This document shows positions 51,017-59,419 of a stretch of DNA of 64,000 bases, piece after piece. The notes under the pieces were generated by a model that was given only the letters and a program-made list of their open reading frames with translations, was not told the origin of the DNA and ran no database searches. A program made the position numbers and the translations under genes. The DNA is from Geodermatophilaceae bacterium (GTDB lineage Bacteria > Actinomycetota > Actinomycetes > Mycobacteriales > Geodermatophilaceae): positions 1 to 64,000 of the forward strand of contig JACCTY010000098.1 of NCBI GenBank assembly GCA_013812145.1, written 5' to 3'. Within the stretch, counting starts at the first letter, position 1; the number at the start of each line of letters is the position of its first letter.

Positions 51017-51970
51017 ATGACTCCGTCGGAGCAGATCAGCGACCTCGGAGACCTCGATCCGGAGCAGCTGCGCGAGGTTCTCGAACTCATCGACGCAGCC
51101 ACCGACGCCGACGGTGTCAGCCCGGTGAGCGAGCACGTCTTACTGCACCTTCGGCACGGCACGGACGCCGCTGGGGGCACGGCCGAGACACACAACCTGC
51201 TGGCCCGCAGCGGCAACGGAATGCTGGCCGGATACGCGCACTTGGACCTGACCGACCCGGTAAGCGGCGGAACCGCGGAACTGGCCGTGCACCCGGACGC
51301 TCGCCGGCTCGGGATTGCCAGCCTGCTGATGCGGGGTCTGGAGGAACGGACGACTGGCCCGATGCGGCTGTGGGCGCACGGGCGACTGCCCGGTGCCCAG
51401 GCACTGGCTCATCGGTTCGGCTACCTCCAGGCCAGGGAGCTGTGGCAGATGCGAAGATCGCTGCTGGCCGAGCTGCCCGCGATCCCACCGCCTGAGGGAA
51501 TCACCTTCAGGCCGTTCGTGGTGGGTCAGGACGAACAAGCCTGGACCGACGTCAACAATCGCGCTTTTGTCGAGCATCCCGATCAGGGCGGCTGGTCGCT
51601 CGCGCAGATCCGGACCCGGGAAAAGGAGCCATGGTTCGACGCCGAAGGCTTCCTGCTCGCCGAGGATGACCGCGACGGGCGGCTGCTCGGCTTCCACTGG
51701 ACGAAGGTTCACGGTGGTGCGGGCGGGTCACACGCACACGACCGGATCGGCGAGGTCTACGCCCTCGGCGTCGATCCCTCGGCGCAGGGTCGCGGCCTCG
51801 GTCCCGCGCTGACCGTGGCCGGACTGCGTTACCTGCGTGGACTGGGGCTGTCCCAGGTGATGCTCTACGTCGACGGGTCCAACACCGGCGCGATCCGGGT
51901 GTACGAGCGGCTTGGCTTCACCCGCTGGGACGTCGATGTGTCCTATCGGCGGATCGCAGCGGCCAGCTGA
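51017..51970 (+). CDS. mshD: Mycothiol synthase MshD
   Basis: Last step of mycothiol synthesis: acetylates Cys-GlcN-Ins using acetyl-CoA. The protein has 317 residues with two tandem GNAT domains: the first has ELAVHPDARRLGIASLLMRG, and the second has EVYALGVDPSAQGRGLGPAL and GSNTGAIRVYERLGFTRWDVDVSY. ATG 51017 has GGAG upstream; the in-frame GTG 51002, overlapping the glnR stop, is an alternative. With mshA at 29.4 kb, this shows that the organism makes mycothiol. Confidence 0.93.
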   Translation: MTPSEQISDLGDLDPEQLREVLELIDAATDADGVSPVSEHVLLHLRHGTDAAGGTAETHNLLARSGNGMLAGYAHLDLTDPVSGGTAELAVHPDARRLGIASLLMRGLEERTTGPMRLWAHGRLPGAQALAHRFGYLQARELWQMRRSLLAELPAIPPPEGITFRPFVVGQDEQAWTDVNNRAFVEHPDQGGWSLAQIRTREKEPWFDAEGFLLAEDDRDGRLLGFHWTKVHGGAGGSHAHDRIGEVYALGVDPSAQGRGLGPALTVAGLRYLRGLGLSQVMLYVDGSNTGAIRVYERLGFTRWDVDVSYRRIAAAS

Positions 51971-51978
51971 ACCCGGGC

Positions 51979-52007
51979 GTTCATCCGGCGTTCAGCCTCC
52001 GGTCAAC
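51979..52007 (+). promoter_or_regulatory. PHO-box-like direct repeats upstream of phoU
   Basis: Three 7-nt units, GTTCATC, GTTCAGC and GGTCAAC, start at 51979, 51990 and 52001, an exact 11-nt period. The consensus resembles the GTTCACC-N4 repeats bound by PhoP/RegX3-type regulators in actinobacteria. It is centred about 85 nt upstream of the phoU start. Confidence 0.72.
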
Positions 52008-52076
52008 TCAGCCGGTCGATCCGGTCATCGGCGCTGCCTATCATCTTGGGGTCATTCCCAGCCTCAGGAGTCCATC

Positions 52077-52754
52077 GTGCGTGCAACCTTCCAGGCGGAG
52101 CTCGATCGGGTCCGGGATCAACTCGTGACCATGACGGGTCAGGTCGAGTTGGCGATGTCCCGAGCGACCACCGCGTTGCTCGACGCGGACTACACACTGG
52201 CCGACTGGGTGATCGACACCGACCGGGAGATCGACACCGTCAAGACCGAGATCGACGACGCCTGCTTCCAGTTGCTGGCGCGACAGCAGCCGGTCGCCAC
52301 CGATCTTCGCGTCATCGTGACCGCGCTGTCCATCGCCGCAGACCTGGAACGCATGGGCGACCTGGGCGCCCACGTGGCCAAGGTGGCCAAGATGCGCTTT
52401 CCCGAGTCGGCGGTGCCGCCGGAGCTGCGCGCGACCGTGCTGGAGATGGCCGAGGCCGCCCAGGCCGTCGTGGCCAAGACCGGCAGTGTGATCGCCGGGC
52501 AGGACATCGAGCGGGCCAAGGAGCTCGAGGCCGACGATGACATCGTCGATCGGCTGCACAAGGACCTCTTCCGCATCCTGATCGCCGAGACCTGGGTGTA
52601 CGGCGTCGAGCCCGCCATCGACATGACGCTGCTGGGGCGCTACTACGAGCGGTTCGCCGACCACGGCGTGCGGGTCGCCCGGCAGGTCGTCTATGTGGTC
52701 ACCGGCGTGATGCCGACGCGCCCGCCCGCGGAGTGGAACGACGAGCAGGGCTGA
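52077..52754 (+). CDS. phoU: Phosphate-signalling protein PhoU
   Basis: The protein has 225 residues: two three-helix-bundle repeats with metal-binding motifs DREIDTVKTEIDDACFQL and ERMGDLGAHVAKVAKM, then DDIVDRLHKDLFRIL and LGRYYERFADHGVRVARQV. It connects the Pst transporter to the phosphate-sensing kinase (SenX3) and keeps signalling off when phosphate is plentiful. GTG 52077 has AGGAG upstream. It is followed by pstSCAB in the same direction. Confidence 0.95.
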   Translation: MRATFQAELDRVRDQLVTMTGQVELAMSRATTALLDADYTLADWVIDTDREIDTVKTEIDDACFQLLARQQPVATDLRVIVTALSIAADLERMGDLGAHVAKVAKMRFPESAVPPELRATVLEMAEAAQAVVAKTGSVIAGQDIERAKELEADDDIVDRLHKDLFRILIAETWVYGVEPAIDMTLLGRYYERFADHGVRVARQVVYVVTGVMPTRPPAEWNDEQG

Positions 52755-52769
52755 CGGTGTACAGGTCGC

Positions 52770-52787
52770 GTTCATGCGACGTCCACC
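52770..52787 (+). promoter_or_regulatory. PHO-box-like direct repeat upstream of pstS
   Basis: GTTCATG (52770) and GTCCACC (52781) form an 11-nt-period direct repeat resembling the PhoP/RegX3 site. It lies in the 129-nt phoU-pstS gap, about 100 nt upstream of the pstS start, where no gene is present. Confidence 0.6.
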
Positions 52788-52883
52788 ATGAGCCGCCTGT
52801 TGCGTCATCTTCGGTACCTACGTTGCTGGAGTAACTGCGTCACGTCGCGGCCACCCTTGGCCCCTGCAGAGAGGCACCACAAC

Positions 52884-53843
52884 GTGAATCGACGCACCCT
52901 GAGCCGTGCAGCTGTCCCCATGGCCCTCGTGCTCACCCTGGTACTGGCCGCCTGCGGCGGCGACGATCCGGCCACGCCGGGAACTGGCGGCAGCGAGGAG
53001 GCGCTCAGCGGCAACATCGAGATCGACGGCTCCTCCACGGTCGGCCCTCTCACCGAAGCCATCAACGAGGAATACTCGGTGCCGCAGCCTGATGTCGTTG
53101 TCAACCTCGGCACGTCGGGGACTGGCGGCGGCTTCGAACGTTTCTGCAAGGGCGAGACGGACGTCTCCAATGCCTCGCGTCCCATCAAGGACGAGGAGGC
53201 CGCTCTGTGCGAGACGGCCGGCATCGAGTTCACCGAGGTCCGCGTCGGCACCGACGCATTGACCATGGTCGTCAACCCGGAGACCGACTACGTCACCTGC
53301 CTGACCACCGAGCAACTCATCACGCTGTGGGGCCCTGACGGCGCCACCACGTGGGATCAGGTCAATCCCGACTTCCCGGCCGATCCGATCGAGATCTTCG
53401 CGCCGGGGGTGGACTCCGGTACGTACGACTTCTTCAACGAGACCCTCGAGATCGAGGAGCCGCGACAGGACTTCCAAGCCTCGGAGGACGACAACGTCAT
53501 CGTCCAGGGCATCCAAGGCACCCCGGGTGCCTGGGGTTACTTCGGCTTCGCGTTTTTCCAGGAGAACGCGGACACCCTGACCGCCGTCGAGTACGACGCC
53601 GGCGAGGGGTGCGTGGCCCCGAGCATCGAGACCGCACAGGACGGCAGCTACGGCTTCACTCGTCCGCTGTTCATCTACCTGAAGAACGAGTCTCTGTCTC
53701 GTCCCGAGGTGGCGGACTACGCCACGTTCTACGTGCAGACGGTCCAGGACGTCATCGAGAGCGTCGGCTACATCCCCGAGCCCGAGGAGGATCTGGCCGC
53801 CGCCCAGACTGCCGTCGAGGAAGCTGTAGCCGCGGCTAAGTAA
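52884..53843 (+). CDS. pstS: Phosphate ABC transporter substrate-binding lipoprotein PstS
   Basis: The protein has 319 residues. The signal peptide ends with lipobox LAACGG; phosphate-binding motifs are IDGSSTVGPLTEAI, LGTSGTGGGFERFCKGE and DVSNASRPIKDEE, with GVDSGTYDFF later. GTG 52884 lies behind GAGAGG and gives a clean signal peptide. It captures phosphate outside the membrane for PstCAB. It is expected to be induced by phosphate limitation through RegX3. Confidence 0.95.
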   Translation: MNRRTLSRAAVPMALVLTLVLAACGGDDPATPGTGGSEEALSGNIEIDGSSTVGPLTEAINEEYSVPQPDVVVNLGTSGTGGGFERFCKGETDVSNASRPIKDEEAALCETAGIEFTEVRVGTDALTMVVNPETDYVTCLTTEQLITLWGPDGATTWDQVNPDFPADPIEIFAPGVDSGTYDFFNETLEIEEPRQDFQASEDDNVIVQGIQGTPGAWGYFGFAFFQENADTLTAVEYDAGEGCVAPSIETAQDGSYGFTRPLFIYLKNESLSRPEVADYATFYVQTVQDVIESVGYIPEPEEDLAAAQTAVEEAVAAAK

Positions 53844-53936
53844 CCTTCCGGGACCCGCCCCATCGGGAGGCAGTGGCCTATCTCCCGGTGGGGCGCCGCG
53901 TTACGGGTCCGATCCAAGTCGAGCCGGCAGGAGACC

Positions 53937-54923
53937 ATGAGCACGGCGTCCACCCCACCCGTGGTTCGCTCGTCGTCCGCCAGGGAACCAGGGAGCCACA
54001 GCCTGTCCGCGTCCCGGCCGCGGTACGGCGAACGAGTAGTGCTGGGGCTGCTGTGGTTGTGTGCGGCGATCTCCGTCGTCACCACCTTCGGGATCATCGT
54101 TGTGCTATTCACCGAGGCGGTATCGCTGTTCGGGATTCCAGGCGTGTCGGCCGTCGAATTCTTCACCGGCACGGTGTGGCGTCCGTTCACCGACCCGTCG
54201 TCGGATCAGTTCAAGATCGGGGTGTTGCCGCTGCTGAATTCGACCCTCCTGGTCACCGCGATCGCCCTGCTGATCGCCGTCCCGTTGGGTCTGGCCACGG
54301 CGATCTACCTGTCGGAGTACGCCCGCCCGCGAGTGCGCAGGATCGTCAAGCCGTTCCTGGAGCTGCTGGCCGGAGTGCCTACCGTCGTGCTCGGGTACTT
54401 CGCGCTGACCTTCATGACGCCGGTGCTACGCGCGGTGTTCGGAGTCGAGGTGGTCCCGATCTTCAATGCGGCGAGCGCCGGCATCGTCGTCGGGATCCTG
54501 GTGGTGCCCACCATCGCGTCGATCTCCGAGGACTCGATGAGCGCCGTTCCTCGCGCCCTGCGGGAGGGTGCCTACGGCCTGGGGTCGGCCCGCCGGCACG
54601 TCGCGTTGAAGGTTGTCTTCCCGGCGGCCCTGTCCGGCATCGTGGCCTCCATCATCCTCGCCTTTGGCCGCGCGGTCGGCGAGACGCTGATCGTCTCCCT
54701 GTCCGCCGGAAACCTGCCCCCCGCGGACCTGCCGGCGGTCGACCCGTTCCAACAGGTCCAGACGATGACGGCCTACATCACCCAGGCCGTCGGCGGCGAG
54801 TCCTCTCGTGGTTCGGTGACCTTTCAGTCGATCTTCGCCGTCGGCGCCCTGCTGTTCGTGCTTACATTCCTCGTCAACATGGTCGCGCTGCGAGTCGTGC
54901 GTCGTTTCCGAGAGGAGTACTGA
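53937..54923 (+). CDS. pstC: Phosphate ABC transporter permease PstC
   Basis: The protein has 328 residues. The six-helix permease begins GLLWLCAAISVVTTFGIIVV, with EFFTGTVWRPF in the periplasmic loop and the EAA-type coupling loop SAVPRALREGAYGLGSARRHVALKVV, here cited as ALREGAYGLGSARRHVAL. AFGRAVGETLIV is typical of PstC. A long Ser/Pro-rich N-terminal tail (about 30 residues) is in the cytoplasm. pstA starts 2 nt after the stop. Confidence 0.95.
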   Translation: MSTASTPPVVRSSSAREPGSHSLSASRPRYGERVVLGLLWLCAAISVVTTFGIIVVLFTEAVSLFGIPGVSAVEFFTGTVWRPFTDPSSDQFKIGVLPLLNSTLLVTAIALLIAVPLGLATAIYLSEYARPRVRRIVKPFLELLAGVPTVVLGYFALTFMTPVLRAVFGVEVVPIFNAASAGIVVGILVVPTIASISEDSMSAVPRALREGAYGLGSARRHVALKVVFPAALSGIVASIILAFGRAVGETLIVSLSAGNLPPADLPAVDPFQQVQTMTAYITQAVGGESSRGSVTFQSIFAVGALLFVLTFLVNMVALRVVRRFREEY

Positions 54924-54925
54924 AC

Positions 54926-55834
54926 ATGGCGGTGGCGACGAGCGAGCGGCCCAACCGCCAGGTCGACGGCGGCTTCCGAGCCCCGGTCGGAAACACGGTC
55001 CGGGAGCGGTTCACCCAGCTGGTGCTCTTCCTCGCCACCTGCGTGGCACTCGTCGTGCTGGTGACACTGCTCGTCGACATCGTCCGCGACGGCGTCGGCG
55101 GGTTGAGCCTGAACTTCCTCACCCAGTACACCTCGCGGGTCGCGGAGAACGCCGGGATCCGCGCCGGGCTCACCGGTACGTTGTCGCTGATGGTCCTCGT
55201 GGCCCTGATGACCTTTCCCCTCGGCGTCGGCGCAGCCCTGTACCTGGAGGAGTTCGCGCCGAGGAACCGCTGGACCCGGCTGCTCGAGGCGAACATCAAC
55301 AATCTGGCCGGGGTGCCGTCGATCGTGTACGGCCTGCTGGGCCTGTCGGTGTTCGTCTTCTTCCTGGGCTTCGGGCGTTCGCTGATCACCGGTGCGCTCA
55401 CGCTGACCCTGCTCGTGCTGCCGGTCGTCATCGTCGCCAGCCGGGAAGCGCTGCGGGCGGTGCCCCGGGAGATCCGCGATGGCGGGTTAGCGCTGGGCGC
55501 GACGCCGCTGCAGGTGGCGCTTCGGCAGACCCTTCCTGCGGCCATCCCGTCGATCCTGACCGGCATGATCCTCTCGCTGTCCCGTGCCGTCGGCGAGACC
55601 GCTCCGATCCTGGTCGCGGGAGCGGTCGGGTCCCGCCGGGCCGACAACGAGCCCTGGAACCTGTCCGAGGCGTACACCGCCATCCCGATCCAGATATTCG
55701 ATTTCGTGAAGAGACCACAAGAGGAATTCCAGATCCAGGTGGCCAGCGCCGCCATCATCGTCCTGATGACGTTGCTGCTGTTCATGAACTCCGCTGCCAT
55801 CATCATCCGTAACCGCTACGCGAGGAACAGGTAA
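54926..55834 (+). CDS. pstA: Phosphate ABC transporter permease PstA
   Basis: The protein has 302 residues. Helices include [20 protein letters not shown] and [34 protein letters not shown] and [15 protein letters not shown] are the conserved PstA segments; the coupling loop is [22 protein letters not shown] 54926 follows AGAGGAGTACTGAAC. Its TAA overlaps the pstB ATG (TAATG). Confidence 0.95.
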   Translation: MAVATSERPNRQVDGGFRAPVGNTVRERFTQLVLFLATCVALVVLVTLLVDIVRDGVGGLSLNFLTQYTSRVAENAGIRAGLTGTLSLMVLVALMTFPLGVGAALYLEEFAPRNRWTRLLEANINNLAGVPSIVYGLLGLSVFVFFLGFGRSLITGALTLTLLVLPVVIVASREALRAVPREIRDGGLALGATPLQVALRQTLPAAIPSILTGMILSLSRAVGETAPILVAGAVGSRRADNEPWNLSEAYTAIPIQIFDFVKRPQEEFQIQVASAAIIVLMTLLLFMNSAAIIIRNRYARNR

Positions 55835-56769
55835 TGGACCAGCGCACCAGTACCCAGTCCCAACCGACGACTCAGCCGATCCGCCTGGAGACCGGCACGG
55901 CTGCCCGAACCGAGCAGCCTACCGCCGGCTCGGCCTGGTCGAAGGACACCGGTGCGGGGGCGGCTCCGGACCGAAGCGCTACCCGGCACGACGTCGTCTT
56001 CCAGGCGCGCGACGTCTCAGTGCACTACGGCTCGGCGCCCGCCCTCGTGAACGTCTCGCTGGCCATCCGCCAGCGTGAGATCACCGCGTTCATCGGCCCC
56101 TCGGGATGCGGGAAGTCGACCTTCCTGCGCTGCTTCAACCGGACGAACGACCTCATTCCGTCCGCGCGTATCACCGGCCAGATCGACTACCACCATCAGA
56201 ACCTCTACGCCAAGGATGTCGACGCGGTCGAGGTGCGCCGGCGAATCGGGATGGTGTTCCAGAAGCCCAACCCGTTCCCCAAGTCGATCTACGACAACCT
56301 CACCTTCGGACCCAAGGTCAACCGCATGAAGGTCGACTTCGACGAGGTCGTGGAGACCTCCCTTCGGCGCGCCGCGTTGTGGGACGAGGTGAAGGGCAAG
56401 CTCAAGCAGAACGCCTACAGCCTGTCCGGCGGCCAACAGCAGCGACTATGCATCGCCCGAGCGCTGACCGTAGATCCCGAGGTCATCCTGATGGACGAGC
56501 CGTGCTCGGCTCTGGATCCCATCGCCACCGCGCACATCGAGGACCTGATGCGCGAACTCGAGCACGACTACACCATCATCATCGTCACCCACAACATGCA
56601 ACAGGCCGCCCGGGTGAGCGACCGAACCGCGTTCTTCACCGCCGAAGTCGAGTCCGAGAACGACGACCGCCGCTTCGGCCGCCTGGTGGAGATCGGTGAC
56701 ACGAGCATGATCTTCTCCAATCCCAACGACAGGCGCACCGAGGACTACATCTCGGGCCGGTTCGGCTGA
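55834..56769 (+). CDS. pstB: Phosphate ABC transporter ATPase PstB
   Basis: The protein has 311 residues. Walker A is [19 protein letters not shown], the Q-loop [10 protein letters not shown], the signature [17 protein letters not shown], Walker [14 protein letters not shown] and the switch His [13 protein letters not shown]. About 50 residues of a Thr/Gln/Ala-rich extension precede the domain, longer than the usual PstB of about 255 residues. A later start such as GTG ([12 protein letters not shown]) would remove it, but ATG 55834 is coupled to the pstA stop. Confidence 0.95.
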   Translation: MDQRTSTQSQPTTQPIRLETGTAARTEQPTAGSAWSKDTGAGAAPDRSATRHDVVFQARDVSVHYGSAPALVNVSLAIRQREITAFIGPSGCGKSTFLRCFNRTNDLIPSARITGQIDYHHQNLYAKDVDAVEVRRRIGMVFQKPNPFPKSIYDNLTFGPKVNRMKVDFDEVVETSLRRAALWDEVKGKLKQNAYSLSGGQQQRLCIARALTVDPEVILMDEPCSALDPIATAHIEDLMRELEHDYTIIIVTHNMQQAARVSDRTAFFTAEVESENDDRRFGRLVEIGDTSMIFSNPNDRRTEDYISGRFG

Positions 56770-56801
56770 GTCCTCCGGCGCTGGGTCGGGAACCGACTCC
56801 G

Positions 56802-57497
56802 GTGACGCTGCTGGTCGCCGACGAGCTCGAGCCGCGCGCCCACCACGTCGTACAGCAGATCTGTGCCGCCAACGTCGCCACGCTGGTGTGGTGCGCCGAC
56901 GGTGCGGAGGCGCTGTTCCAGATCGGGCGGCTGTGTCCCGACGTCGTGCTCATCAGCGCCGGGCTGCCGGTGGTCGCCGCCTCCGACGTGATCGCGGCGG
57001 TGCGGCGATACACCTCAGTCCCCATCGCGGTGGCAGTCGGTGCCGGGGAGGTCGACCACGCGACCCGAGCCATGGCCGCCGGTGCCACCGACGTCCTGGG
57101 CCGGCCCTACCGACGGCACGAACTCCAGGCGATCCTGAGCCCATTCTTTGCCCGCGCCAAGGCCCGGTGGGACAACGAGGCGATGATCTCCGTTGGCGCA
57201 CTGCAGGTCGACTCGCGCGCCTACCAGGTACGGGCCGGGGGCACGCCGCTGCCGTTGACAGTGCGAGAGTTCGAACTGCTGCGCTTGCTCGTGCTGCATG
57301 CGGATCAGGTGGTGACCCACGACCAGATTCGACGGGAGGTATGGCGGGCGCGCGATGACGTCGCGAGCGCCAACACCATAGCTGTGCACATCGGCCGCAT
57401 TCGGGCGCATCTCGATGACGCCGCCGATCTGATCAGCGTGCGCGGTGTCGGATATCGGCTCACCGTCGCACTGCGGCCGGCGCGTGCAGTCGAGTGA
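56802..57497 (+). CDS. Atypical response regulator lacking the phospho-Asp, with winged-helix DNA-binding domain
   Basis: The protein has 231 residues from GTG 56802. In the receiver-like half the phosphorylation site reads VVLISAGLP (Ser where Asp is expected) and the conserved Lys region reads VLGRPYRRHEL (Arg for Lys). The C-terminal half is an OmpR-type winged helix: LTVREFELLRLLVLHADQV, REVW, ANTIAVHIGRIRAHL and SVRGVGYRLTV. It probably acts without phosphorylation. It starts 32 nt after pstB, so a role in the phosphate response or in pst control is plausible. Confidence 0.85.
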   Translation: MTLLVADELEPRAHHVVQQICAANVATLVWCADGAEALFQIGRLCPDVVLISAGLPVVAASDVIAAVRRYTSVPIAVAVGAGEVDHATRAMAAGATDVLGRPYRRHELQAILSPFFARAKARWDNEAMISVGALQVDSRAYQVRAGGTPLPLTVREFELLRLLVLHADQVVTHDQIRREVWRARDDVASANTIAVHIGRIRAHLDDAADLISVRGVGYRLTVALRPARAVE

Positions 57498-57538
57498 TCG
57501 GCGACTAGAAAGGGGGTGTTCCGGGTACCGTCTGTCGG

Positions 57539-58489
57539 GTGACGAACTCGGTCGCCAGCCGATGCCTGCACGACGCCTTGATCTACGGCTCCGAAGCGGA
57601 GTTGGTCGCCTCGGTCGTGCCGTTCGTTCGCGCCGGCCTGGCAGCCGGCGACCGGGTACTCGTGAGCGGCAGCGAGTCGCAGGTGGCGCTCTTCCGCGAG
57701 GCGGTGGGCGACGACCCGAGGGTGGAGTTTTCCGACTCGCACGATCACTACCAGACGCCGGCCACCGCACTGCTGTGGTATCAGCAGCTGTTCGATCGTG
57801 ACGTCAGCACCACGCTCCGAGGGATCCGCAGCGTCGGCTCCGTCCCCTACACACTCGACCCAGCAGCCGACGCGGACTGGATCCGCTACGAGGCAATGGT
57901 CAACCGCGTCATGGCCCCGTATCCGTTCCACGGCTTGTGCCTCTATGACACTCGGACCCTTCCGGCGGACCTGGTGACGGTCGCCCGCCGGACGCATGCA
58001 GTTTTGGTGACGGCCGGTGTGCGTTCCGCCGGCTCTGGTTATCAGGAGCCGAAGGACGTCCTGCTCGACATCGGGCCGTCGACCCAACGGGATCCGCTGG
58101 AGGCGACCAGTCCCATCCTCGAGATCGACGGCAGCAGCGATCTGGCCGGTGTACGGCACGAGATATACCTCGCCGTACGGGCGACTGAGCTGACGGTGGA
58201 GCGCGCCGACGACTTCCTCGCCGCCTTCAATGAGGTCGCGGTCAATGCGCTGACGCACGGCCGACCGCGGGTCGACGTGCGCCTGTGGTGCCGGCCAGAC
58301 CGGTTGTACTGCACGGTCACCGACAACGGGCCCGGGATCAGCGACCCGTTCGCCGGGCTGCTGTCACCCCACGGGCACAGCGACTCGACCGGGATGGGGC
58401 TGTGGATGGCTCGGGAGCTGTGCGATGAGCTCACCATCAGCTCACCTCCCGGCGGCGGCTGCACGGTCGCGCTGTCCACAGGCAGCTGA
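57539..58489 (+). CDS. MEDS-domain plus HATPase (anti-sigma kinase-like) regulator
   Basis: The protein has 316 residues. The N-terminal MEDS sensory fold has LIYGSEAELVASVVPFVRAG, VLVSGSESQVALFREAVG, then YPFHGLCLYDTRTLP. The C-terminal HATPase_c part resembles RsbW: ADDFLAAFNEVAVNALTHG (N-box), VTDNGPGISDPF (G1) and GMGLWMARELCDEL (G2). Such MEDS-kinase proteins are common actinobacterial regulators of sigma or anti-sigma partners. No partner sigma is adjacent. The start is GTG 57539; the stop is 3 nt before the next gene. Confidence 0.88.
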   Translation: MTNSVASRCLHDALIYGSEAELVASVVPFVRAGLAAGDRVLVSGSESQVALFREAVGDDPRVEFSDSHDHYQTPATALLWYQQLFDRDVSTTLRGIRSVGSVPYTLDPAADADWIRYEAMVNRVMAPYPFHGLCLYDTRTLPADLVTVARRTHAVLVTAGVRSAGSGYQEPKDVLLDIGPSTQRDPLEATSPILEIDGSSDLAGVRHEIYLAVRATELTVERADDFLAAFNEVAVNALTHGRPRVDVRLWCRPDRLYCTVTDNGPGISDPFAGLLSPHGHSDSTGMGLWMARELCDELTISSPPGGGCTVALSTGS

Positions 58490-58492
58490 GGC

Positions 58493-58936
58493 ATGTCCAG
58501 ACCCCGCATCGTCTCCGACAGCATCGTGATCGACGGCTCCACCGAGCAGATCTTCGACCTGCTGGCCGATCCCAGGCAGCACCGGCTGATCGACGGGTCC
58601 GGTGCGGTCCAGGGCCTCGTGAGCGGACCCGACCGGCTTGGGCACGGTGCCCGCTTCGGCATGCAGATGAAGGTGGGCCTGCCGTACCGCATCACGAACA
58701 CCGTCGTCGAGTACGACGAGAACCGGCTGATCGGCTGGCAACATCTGGCCAGACACGTCTGGCGATATGAGCTGGAGCCGGTGCGCGAGGGCACCAGGGT
58801 CACCGAGTCCTGGGACTGGTCCACGTCACCAGTTGCCCGGCTGATGGAGTTCGCGCGCTTCCCGGCGAAGAACAAGCAGGCGATCCGGCGGACGTTGATG
58901 AGGTTGAAGCGGGTCGTCGAGAATCGCCCCGCATGA
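58493..58936 (+). CDS. SRPBCC-family protein
   Basis: The protein has 147 residues of polyketide cyclase/dehydrase-like START fold: VSDSIVIDGSTEQIFDLLAD, then HGARFGMQMKVGLPYRITNT, LIGWQHLARHVWRYELEP and RVTESWDWS. These proteins bind hydrophobic ligands in a helix-grip cavity. The ligand is unknown. It is tightly linked to the MEDS-HATPase gene (3 nt), so they are likely co-expressed. Confidence 0.88.
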   Translation: MSRPRIVSDSIVIDGSTEQIFDLLADPRQHRLIDGSGAVQGLVSGPDRLGHGARFGMQMKVGLPYRITNTVVEYDENRLIGWQHLARHVWRYELEPVREGTRVTESWDWSTSPVARLMEFARFPAKNKQAIRRTLMRLKRVVENRPA

Positions 58937-59005
58937 GTCAGCGGGTGACGCGGGCGGCCGCTGTCGACATGCTGGCCGGGTAGCGTCCAGGGCCCGGGTG
59001 GCGAC

Positions 59006-59419
59006 GTGTCGGTGCTCGGCCGGATTCGACCGCTGGAGCCGGTTCGTGCTGTCCGCGCTGTCCCCGCGAGCGGCGGCCCGACTCTCGCCGCGATCGACCT
59101 GCTCGAGCTGGCCGACGACCTGCCCTACCCATCGTTCTCGGGGTACGTCGAACTGGTCGAGCAGCAGCCGTCCGGGCAGGCGCAACCGGAGCCGGTCGCC
59201 CCGCCGCAGCAGGTTGAGGGACCGCATCTGGCGTACGCCGTGCAGTGGTCTCTCCTCAGCGGCCTGGCGCTGGCCGGTTACGTCATGTTTGCCCGGCAGG
59301 AGGCGCAGCAGCGCCGAGCACGACAGCCTCAGCCGCAGTCGACCTCGCCGGGCGATGACGGATCCGCGGCAGCAGCGCCGGGTAGTCCAACCGCCGCATC
59401 CTCGATGATCGACTCGTAG
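59006..59419 (+). pseudogene. SURF1 C-terminal remnant
   Basis: The ORF encodes SYVGYVEL-like SFSGYVELVEQQPSGQ, then GPHLAYAVQWSLLSGLALAG and YVMFARQEAQ, matching the last beta strands and second TM helix of SURF1, a cytochrome oxidase assembly factor. The first TM helix and about 120-150 N-terminal residues are absent; the upstream gene ends only 69 nt before. Its last 91 nt overlap the LCP gene on the other strand. It is most likely a truncated leftover of a deletion, though a short functional form is possible. Confidence 0.65.
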
